In this document: one piece after another, positions 56,380 through 64,000 of the stretch
Numbering within the stretch: position 1 is the first letter of the stretch
How the letters are laid out: each line of letters opens with the position of its first letter
Assembly (NCBI GenBank): GCA_038146925.1
Contig: JAYQSP010000011.1
Coordinates: forward strand, 1-64,000
From: UBA830 sp038146925
GTDB lineage: Bacteria > Pseudomonadota > Alphaproteobacteria > MPNO01 > UBA830
DNA length: 64,000 nt
Reading direction: 5' to 3'
The notes under the pieces: model-generated
The model's input: only the letters and a program-made list of their open reading frames with translations
Told to the model about the DNA's origin: nothing
The model's database searches: none
Program-made: the position numbers and the translations under genes

Positions 56380-57545
56380 TAGTATTAAAGGAGCAGTTGT
56401 ATCAACTACATTAACAGTTCTAGTTGCAGTACCAGTATTACCTGATGCATCTGTAGCTGAATAAGTAACTGTATAACTACCTACCTTTGTGGTATCAACA
56501 TCTGAACTAGATGTTACTGTTTCACCACCATCGGCTATAGCACCTTCATCGTTATAAGTAGAACCAAGTTCTACTGTAGCTGGATTATCACCGATTACTG
56601 TAATAACCGGAGCAGTTGTATCAACTACATTAACAGTTCTAGTTGCAGTACCAGTATTACCTGATGCATCTGTAGCTGAATAAGTAACTGTATAACTACC
56701 TACCTTTGTGGTATCAACATCTGAACTAGATGTTACTGTTTCACCACCATCGGCTATAGCACCTTCATCGTTATAAGTAGAACCAAGTTCTACTGTAGCT
56801 GGATTATCACCGATTACTGTAATAACCGGAGCAGTTGTATCAACTACATTAACAGTTCTAGTTGCAGTACCAGTATTACCTGATGCATCTGTAGCTGAAT
56901 AAGTAACTGTATAACTACCTACCTTTGTGGTATCAACATCTGAACTAGATGTTACTGTTTCACCACCATCGGCTATAGCACCTTCATCGTTATAAGTAGA
57001 ACCAAGTTCTACTGTAGCTGGATTATCACCGATTACTGTAATAACCGGAGCAGTTGTATCAACTACATTAACAGTTCTAGTTGCAGTACCAGTATTACCT
57101 GAAGGATCAGTAGATGTATAAGTAATTGTGTAAGTGCCAACAGTATCAGCATCTACACTACCACTTGATGTAACAGTTACATCACCAGAAAGATCAGTGG
57201 CTGTAGCACCTTCATCGTTATAAGTAGAACCAAGTTCTACTGTAGCTGGATTATCACCGATTACTGTAATAACCGGAGCAGTTGTATCAACTACATTAAC
57301 AGTTCTAGTTGCAGTACCAGTATTACCTGAAGGATCAGTAGATGTATAAGTAATTGTGTAAGTGCCAACAGTATCAGCATCTACACTACCACTTGATGTA
57401 ACAGTTACATCACCAGAAAGATCAGTGGCTGTAGCACCTTCATCGTTATAAGTAGAACCAAGTTCTACTGTAGCTGGATTATCACCGATTACTGTAATAA
57501 CCGGAGCAGTTGTATCAACTACATTAACAGTTCTAGTTGCAGTAC
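56380..57545. repeat. Tandem 219/228-bp repeats coding DUF5011-like domains
   Basis: The unit start recurs at 56398, 56617, 56836, 57055, 57283 and 57511. The first three steps are 219 bp and the next two are 228 bp. Units within each size class are almost identical, with the two classes differing in the middle third. Both sizes keep the reading frame (73 or 76 residues). Confidence 0.93.
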
Positions 57546-57959
57546 CAGTATTACCATGATCAGGACACTTTCATCGTTATAAAGTAGAACCAAGTTTGAT
57601 GAACCACTAGTTAAGTAATAACTGCTGTATAAGTGTCCAACAGCATCAGCAATACGATGTGTTATTTGTATCAGCAGCATCTGGAGCTGATACACTACCA
57701 CTTGAGTAACACTTTCATGTAGTAACAGCGGTTTGTTACATCATAGAACCAGAAAGATCAGTAAGCTAAAGTCTGTAGCATCAGTACAATAATATTAAGT
57801 TGATAATCATTATTTGTATCAGCATCTGCTGGGTTTTCATAATCTATGCAAAGTAGAACCTGATGAGCTAATACTAAAGAGTGCTGAATCGGTCTTAATA
57901 AGTAACACTTTCATCCGCTTAACAGCGGTTTGATTTTCATTAACATCAATGAACCACTA

Positions 57960-60070
57960 GTTGAATCGGTAATAACTGGAGCTGTATCATCGAGATCTAA
58001 TACATTAACTTGATAAGCTAAAGTCGTTGCATTAGCAGCAGCATCAGTAGCAATAATATTAAGTTGATAATCATTATTTGTATCAGCATCTGCTGGGTTT
58101 TCATAATCTGGAGCTGATGCAAAAGTTAGAACCCCCGATGAGCTAATACTAAAGAGTGCTGAATCGGTACCGCTTAATGACCAAGTAACACTTTCATCAG
58201 CAGTAAAGCTAGTAACAGCGGTTTGATTTTCATTAACATCAATAGAACCACTAGTTGAATCGGTAATAACTGGAGCTGTATCATCGAGATCTAATACATT
58301 AACTTGATAAGCTAAAGTCGTTGCATTAGCAGCAGCATCAGTAGCAATAATATTAAGTTGATAATCATTATTTGTATCAGCATCTGCTGGGTTTTCATAA
58401 TCTGGAGCTGATGCAAAAGTTAGAACCCCCGATGAGCTAATACTAAAGAGTGCTGAATCGGTACCGCTTAATGACCAAGTAACACTTTCATCAGCAGTAA
58501 AGCTAGTAACAGCGGTTTGATTTTCATTAACATCAATAGAACCACTAGTTGAATCGGTAATAACTGGAGCTGTATCATCGAGATCTAATACATTAACTTG
58601 ATAAGCTAAAGTCGTTGCATTAGCAGCAGCATCAGTAGCAATAATATTAAGTTGATAATCATTATTTGTATCAGCATCTGCTGGGTTTTCATAATCTGAG
58701 CTGATGCAAAAAGTTAGAACCCCTAAAGTCGATGAGCTAATACTAAAGAGTGCTGAATCGGTACCGCTTAATGACCAAGTAACACTTTCATCAGCAGTAA
58801 AGCTAGTAACAGCGGTTTGATTTTCATTAACATCAATAGAACCACTAGTTGAATCGGTAATAACTGGAGCTGTATCATCGAGATCTAATACATTAACTTG
58901 ATAAGCTAAAGTCGTTGCATTAGCAGCAGCATCAGTAGCAATAATATTAAGTTGATAATCATTATTTGTATCAGCATCTGCTGGGTTTTCATAATCTGGA
59001 GCTGATGCAAAAGTTAGAACCCCCGATGAGCTAATACTAAAGAGTGCTGAATCGGTACCGCTTAATGACCAAGTAACACTTTCATCAGCAGTAAAGCTAG
59101 TAACAGCGGTTTGATTTTCATTAACATCAATAGAACCACTAGTTGAATCGGTAATAACTGGAGCTGTAGAGTCTGCACCACTGGTATCATCGAGATCTAA
59201 TACATTAACTTGATAAGCTAAAGTCGTTGCATTAGCAGCAGCATCAGTAGCAATAATATTAAGTTGATAATCATTATTTGTATCAGCATCTGCTGGGTTT
59301 TCATAATCTGGAGCTGATGCAAAAGTTAGAACCCCCGATGAGCTAATACTAAAGAGTGCTGAATCGGTACCGCTTAATGACCAAGTAACACTTTCATCAG
59401 CAGTAAAGCTAGTAACAGCGGTTTGATTTTCATTAACATCAATAGAACCACTAGTTGAATCGGTAATAACTGGAGCTGTATCATCGAGATCTAATACATT
59501 AACTTGATAAGCTAAAGTCGTTGCATTAGCAGCAGAATCAGTACCAATAATATTAAGTTGATAATCATTATTTGTATCAGCATCTGCTGGGTTTTCATAA
59601 TCTGGAGCTGATGCAAAAGTTAGAACCCCCGATGAGCTAATACTAAAGAGTGCTGAATCGGTACCGCTTAATGACCAAGTAACACTTTCATCAGCAGTAA
59701 AGCTAGTAACAGCGGTTTGATTTTCATTAACATCAATAGAACCACTAGTTGAATCGGTAATAACTGGAGCTGTATCATCGAGATCTAATACATTAACTTG
59801 ATAAGCTAAAGTCGTTGCATTAGCAGCAGCATCAGTAGCAATAATATTAAGTTGATAATCATTATTTGTATCAGCATCTGCTGGGTTTTCATAATCTGGA
59901 GCTGATGCAAAAAGTTAGAACCCCGATGAGCTAATACTAAAGAGTGCTGAATCGGTACCGCTTAATGACCAAGTAACACTTTCATCAGCAGTAAAGCTAG
60001 TAACAGCGGTTTGATTTTCATTAACATCAATAGAACCACTAGTTGAATCGGTAATAACTGGAGCTGTAGA
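57960..60070. repeat. Tandem 294-bp repeats coding cadherin-like domains
   Basis: The marker CGAGATCTAA recurs at 57991, 58285, 58579, 58879, 59191, 59485 and 59779. The basic period is 294 bp (98 residues). The unit ending at 58879 has 6 extra bases and the one ending at 59191 has 18 extra. Units are nearly identical in DNA, so recent amplification or conversion is likely. Short reads could not resolve this array. Confidence 0.93.
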
Positions 60071-60965
60071 GTCTGCAACAAATGATACTGAGGCTGTATT
60101 AGAAATAGCTGAGCCATTCAGGGTACCAGATATAGTTGAAGTAGTAACGCTATTAGATGAAGTAAGAGTCGCAGAATATGAGCCATCTTGATTATCTGTA
60201 ACTGAACCTAGAATTCCAGCAGAAGCGGTCAACAAGACAGTGTCTCCACCTGCAGATAGATTAAAATCATTTAAATCCTTTAGTTGGACTGTAATATCAG
60301 ATGTAGATGTCCCATTAGCTAAAATAGATGTTGGGTCTGCTGTAATAGTTGATCTAGATGGAGAAGCAGTATTAGTAGCTGACAAACCTGAAACATATGA
60401 GTTAAGAGCATCAAGCAATCCTTTAGTAGCAGCATTTCCTGATACAGATGAACCATCACTATAACTAAAGCCTTGAGTTGCTAGTATGTAAGTTTTTTGA
60501 TGTCCAGATGATAGTGAATATGATGAACCATCGTTTATTGAAGATGTAGTAATAAGGCCTATGCCTTTAAGTGTGCTGCCTTGAGTATCTCTCCAGTTGA
60601 CTGAGGCATTAAAAGAGTATGATGAACCATCAGAGTATTTTAAAGTAAGCGTGACATCATAATCGTTACCTTGTGTGCCACCAAATGTACCATCATCTGT
60701 CTCATCAGAAATAATTGCTTCTGTTATGTTTAATGTTGAAAAAGATACTAAAGCATCTGGTTGATGACCATTATTTGTATATTCACCTATAGCTCCAGCA
60801 GAGAAACCCGCAACAGCAGTTGCAGCAGAAAGAGATGAATAAAAAAAAGTAGAAAAGAAGATTAAAGTTAAATAATTAAAATTTTTAATTGTTCTTTTTT
60901 TGGACATATTCACGGATTCTATCTGATTATTATTATAAAAACTAGATAAAAAATGGTGGAGCTAT

Positions 60966-60984
60966 TGGTTCAAAACTGGAACCA
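60966..60984. repeat. Short inverted repeat before the terminase-like gene
   Basis: TGGTTC and GAACCA pair around a seven-base loop, between the divergent autotransporter and terminase-like genes. It could be an operator or hairpin; nothing further supports a role. Confidence 0.4.
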
Positions 60985-61013
60985 GCTTATCCCCTACTTC
61001 AAACAATTAGATT

Positions 61014-61511
61014 ATGTCTTCAAAGAATAGCTCTAACCTAGATAACCTCAAGTATGAATACATCTATGGCAGTATTCATAAAGACGGTAGAAGAAGCTTT
61101 AGATCACTAGATAATCTTATCAAGGAGTATGAGTTAGCAGCATCTACTGTTTATAGGCACTCTTCTAAAGAACAATGGAAAGATCAACGTGTAGCTTATA
61201 GGACTGAATTAAGTGAAGAGATAAAAAAAGCCAGAAAGCATGACATAGTCAATGATATTGAGATGATTCATAACAAGGCTACTCAAGGTCTTTCATTGAT
61301 ATTAGATAAGGCAATTAATTGTTTAGATAATCAAATTCTTAAGCCAAGAGATTTACATAATCTCACTCAAACTATTATTGCTTGTTATAAAAACTTACCT
61401 GAAGTAGTTGAAACTGATGAAGATGATAATGAAGCCTTTAGAGCTGCTATGGATATGTTAGATCAAATAGCTGCTTTTAAGAGAGATACACCAGGCTTTG
61501 AGTTTGATTAA
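61014..61511 (+). CDS. Orphan phage terminase small subunit-like DNA-binding protein
   Basis: The 165-residue protein starts at the first ATG (M-S-S-K-N-S). Near residues 30-62 it has a helix-turn-helix-like segment, L-D-N-L-I-K-E-Y-E-L-A-A-S-T-V-Y-R-H-S-S-K-E-Q-W-K-D-Q-R. This resembles the DNA-binding domain of phage terminase small subunits, whose typical ending is W-x-x-x-R. The second half is helical and acidic, which could oligomerise. No other phage genes are near it. It is divergent from the giant autotransporter and convergent with the propeptide-like gene. The family call is tentative; it might instead be a chromosomal regulator. Confidence 0.55.
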   Translation: MSSKNSSNLDNLKYEYIYGSIHKDGRRSFRSLDNLIKEYELAASTVYRHSSKEQWKDQRVAYRTELSEEIKKARKHDIVNDIEMIHNKATQGLSLILDKAINCLDNQILKPRDLHNLTQTIIACYKNLPEVVETDEDDNEAFRAAMDMLDQIAAFKRDTPGFEFD

Positions 61512-62046
61512 TTATTTTTAATCAGTGGGTCTAATGTATTGAACTCAATACTTAAAACATTAGGATCATTGTTAAGAATTTGAAGCTTACTATCAACATC
61601 ATATAAATTTGAGACTTTAAAAATTCCTCTGTTTATATCAGATAAAGATTCTTCAAATATCAAACCATTATTAATGGCATACAATTCTAGATCCGGAATA
61701 TTTTCAAATTTAACTATCAAAGAACCGTTAAATAACTTGTACCTATTATCAACACCTTGAAGTCTTATATATTGATTTGTATTCAAGATTAGTATTTTTT
61801 CTGATTTTGAGAAATGTTTTAGATTGGGCTTCTTGATTTATTATTAACTCAATACCTTCATCATTTTTATAATTTATATTATTGAGAGATAAAACTATAT
61901 TGACGTACTAATTTGGTTATATCACTGAATTGTTGTTCTTGTTTTAAAGATTTAGATTTATTTATATTAGCCTCAGCATTAATTGAGGGAGCTAAAAAAA
62001 GAATAAATAGAAAAATTTTTATTTTATTTAGTATTCTAGTTTCCAT
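61508..62046 (-). pseudogene. Secreted protein resembling a stand-alone S8 protease propeptide, frameshifted
   Basis: A start at 62046 gives a signal peptide (K-I-F-L-F-I-L-F-L-A-P-S-I-N-A) and then a polar segment. Two shifts between 61780 and 61900 lead to the final part: G-S-L-I-V-K-F-E-N-I, then N-R-G-I-F-K-V-S-N-L and L-N-N-D-P-N-V-L-S-I-E-F-N. This pattern of a strand, a helix and N-D-P-N-V is that of subtilisin-type propeptides, which fold and inhibit the protease. Its ATG overlaps the end of the protease gene by 19 bp. It may act in trans on that protease; this is inference. Confidence 0.55.
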
Positions 62047-64000
62047 AAATTTGTATCCCATTGAATAAAAGTTCCGGAAACTGAATCGTTTATATGATCA
62101 TTGATATGAAGTTTCCAGTCGCCTTCAATGCTTTCTCCATAAAATGCATTAACACCTATATCAAACAAAGTTGATGATGGATTATCTCCAATATTAGTAT
62201 ATGGTTGAAGAATATTTACCATTGTTCCATCAGGAGATTCTAATCTTAGACCAACTGATTTTGGTAAAGTGTGTGAAAATTTTACACTTACTCTGACAAA
62301 TTCAACAAAATCATTAGATCCGGATGGTTTTGTAACTGACAAATCATTTCTATTATTTGCTCCCCATCCTATAAATGAATTAGCAATAGAGCTAGGTATA
62401 TAACCTGTATCTACAAATGTTCCTCTACTATTTGCACTATAAGTTAATGCTGTAGAAACTGCCTCTGTAGCATCTATTTTTCCAAAACCAAACCAATTAT
62501 GAAATTTGTAGCCGGCACTATTAGTTTCCCATTCATACAGGGTTATGCCTGATGATGGTGCTCTATAAGTAAAGTCAGAATCTGTTCCTACCTGATCTGC
62601 AGTTAGCTAATATATGTTTAATATCTCTCCAGGTTAAATTAGGATTTGCTTCAAGCATATAGGGCAACTACTCCAGCAACAGTTGGCGCTGCTGATGAAG
62701 TGCCATTAAAAGTGGTAGTATAATTACAACTAGAATTTGCTGAAAATCCTGAATGATATTTCAAGATTGATGTTTTTCAACAGAAACAAATAATTTTTTT
62801 GCCAACGTTCCGTTAACAAACGTAATCAGGATAAAGGTTATAGACTTTAAATGTTCAAGATTGATTTGTGAGATATAAAAATTACCTTGCATGATTCCAG
62901 ATTCTCTACCAAAAACCACTTACCCTAAAGATCTTGACTTTTTGAAGCATCTGGATTAACTATAAAATAAGACAAAGATTCTGTTATCCTCAATTAGGGT
63001 TTTTTTAAATTAGCATAGGCACTCCGTTATGTGGGTCTGTTTTTTGGTAGTACACCAGCCATATTCGCTTCCACACTCATACCATCACCAATTCAATCCA
63101 GTTATTTTCCAGCTCATTCAAATATTTTGCCCTAAGCCATCTCTAAGATTTAACTCCGTTAACGAGGCCATCTTCTTTTGTAGAAGATAAAAATTACTGT
63201 ATTAAATGTTTTTGGATAGTTTCATCTTCATTTTTGAACCATCCCAATCCATAAGCTGAGCCAGGGTAATAAGGGTTATCTGCTCCATTAATTTTCTGGA
63301 CAATTTAATCCAAGGCCCTTAATCTTTTGATATCCAGTTTGATTTTCAAACATTGAAATAATAGCCAATAATTCTTCTGCCTGGAAATCTGCCAAATATT
63401 ATTCCAACCTTTAATGCAATAAGACCTGCAATGCAGTTGTTCCATGATCGCCACTAAAATTTTATTTACTGGAGAGGTATCATTGGATCTGTTATAACGT
63501 ATTTAAAAAATCATTATGAATTTATTTGAAAAATATATTATCAACTAAAATCAACAGTTGCTATTTCCATTAGCATTTTCAAACACACTTGATTCAATTG
63601 TAACTTAATATTAGTAGTCTTTATCAAAATTATATCATCTTGTATTTAAATCAGTTAAAGTTCCTGCATTTACTGAATACTCTTCTGTTTGGCCATTTCT
63701 AACATGCCATTGATATTGATAAGAGGATCTGTTTTTAAATTATAAGCTTTGACATTAGTCTGTTGAATCAACAGTTCCATCGTTTAGATTAAATGACAAA
63801 GCTCAGATTCAACATAAAGCTTGCGTACTAGCATCCGTTTGAGAGATTACTGTTGTTAAATCACTAAGAGTTTATTATTGAGAGGCTCGTAACTACATTA
63901 GCTGAATATTCAGATATGGAGGTTATCACCATCTTCCTCCCAACAGTATCTAAGGTCACCCGATGTTTGTGCATCATTGTGGTTTATAGTAGCAATCGTT
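62028..64000 (-). pseudogene. S8 (kexin/subtilisin-like) protease with P domain, partial and heavily broken
   Basis: The gene enters from the right edge. The C-terminal P/Homo-B domain is readable (V-E-F-V-R-V-S-V-K-F-S-H-T-L-P-K-S ... W-K-L-H-I-N-D). Before it comes W-E-T-N-S-A-G-Y-K-F-H-N-W-F-G-F-G-K-I-D-A, a typical kexin-like end of the catalytic domain. The serine motif F-N-G-T-S-S-A-A-P-T-V-A-G-V is near 62690 and the histidine motif G-D-H-G-T near 63440. The aspartate motif cannot be found. Many indels between 62580 and 64000 break every frame, probably from poor sequence at the contig end. It would be secreted. Confidence 0.75.

Larger units (their letters stand above)
54973..60907 (-). 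pseudogene. Giant repeat-rich autotransporter-like protein, locally scrambled
   Basis: The N-terminus (start at 60907, M-S-K-K-R-T) has a signal peptide and an extended head domain, followed by an invasin-type Ig repeat. Seven or more 98-residue cadherin-like repeats follow (V-N-E-N-Q-T-A-V-T-S-F-T-A-D-E-S). Next are five to six DUF5011/HYR-like repeats of 73 or 76 residues and one more cadherin unit. The last 330 residues are beta-strand rich and end in G-F-Y-F-P-L-R-Y-Q, consistent with an outer-membrane translocator barrel. Full length is about 1,980 codons. Frame breaks lie near 59911 and 58696 and throughout 57540-57960. The protein is probably a long surface adhesin. Confidence 0.8.

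Noticed and set aside
57519..57960. A separate small gene in the scrambled segment
   Set aside because: The segment consists only of shuffled pieces of the two repeat types and has no start signal or coherent domain.
56380..60070. Repeats as a transposon cluster or non-coding satellite
   Set aside because: All unit lengths are multiples of three and translate in one frame between a signal peptide and a C-terminal barrel.

Overview
The window is a low-GC, gene-dense piece of a Gram-negative chromosome. It has a TonB/ExbB/ExbD energy system, a TonB-dependent receptor, outer-membrane beta-barrels, a gammaproteobacterial-type SOS box (CTGT-N8-ACAG), QueF, TatD, BolA and glutaryl-CoA dehydrogenase. 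The best guess is a pelagic gammaproteobacterium of the SAR86 type. This rests on gene content and base composition only, because no rRNA is present.

Region 1 (1-5.2 kb) is the most unusual. About 1.97 kb has been duplicated in tandem on the minus strand. Each unit holds a 70-codon gene behind a textbook LexA box placed in its promoter spacer, a structured RNA of about 215 nt with its own -10 box and a strong terminator, and an EamA-family transporter. The duplication joint created an in-frame chimera of a rhodanese start and a MASE1-like membrane protein. Upstream lie two MASE1-like genes and a winged-helix regulator gene with a perfect palindrome at its start codon. A tRNA-Ser(GGA) follows.

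Region 2 (5.2-19.9 kb) is housekeeping. A tightly packed minus-strand operon carries a thioesterase, MoxR ATPase, VWA protein, NCS2/SulP-fold transporter, ABC exporter and QueF. It is followed by TatD, a CaiB-type CoA-transferase/racemase, an RND/MMPL exporter, BolA, an HPP protein and two sugar or lipid glycosyltransferase-like genes.

Region 3 (19.9-33.7 kb) is an envelope energy and transport block. It runs TonB receptor, DUF3450, long ExbB (TtpC-like), ExbB, ExbD, TonB, TPR protein, then a MacAB-like ABC system. A divergent S9 peptidase and the remnant of a second one lie beside it.

Region 4 (33.7-40.9 kb) is metabolic and intact: GcdH, an Smr-like protein, thymidine kinase, CurA-type reductase, PhzF, a zinc CDF transporter, a RimB-RimK fusion and alanine dehydrogenase.

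Region 5 (40.9-64 kb) is a surface-protein island. It holds a 2,398-residue secreted protein, a cadherin-repeat lipoprotein, a beta-barrel protein, an SGNH hydrolase, a Baeyer-Villiger-type monooxygenase, a roughly 1,980-codon repeat-rich autotransporter, an orphan terminase-small-subunit-like gene, and a badly broken S8/P-domain protease with a separate propeptide-like gene downstream.

Single-base frameshifts break many conserved genes, mainly near 0.5-5, 14.9-16.4, 20-32.4, 48-50 and 57-64 kb, while other stretches are clean. Most of these are probably sequence or assembly errors rather than true pseudogenes. I annotate the intended full gene in each case and say where the breaks are.
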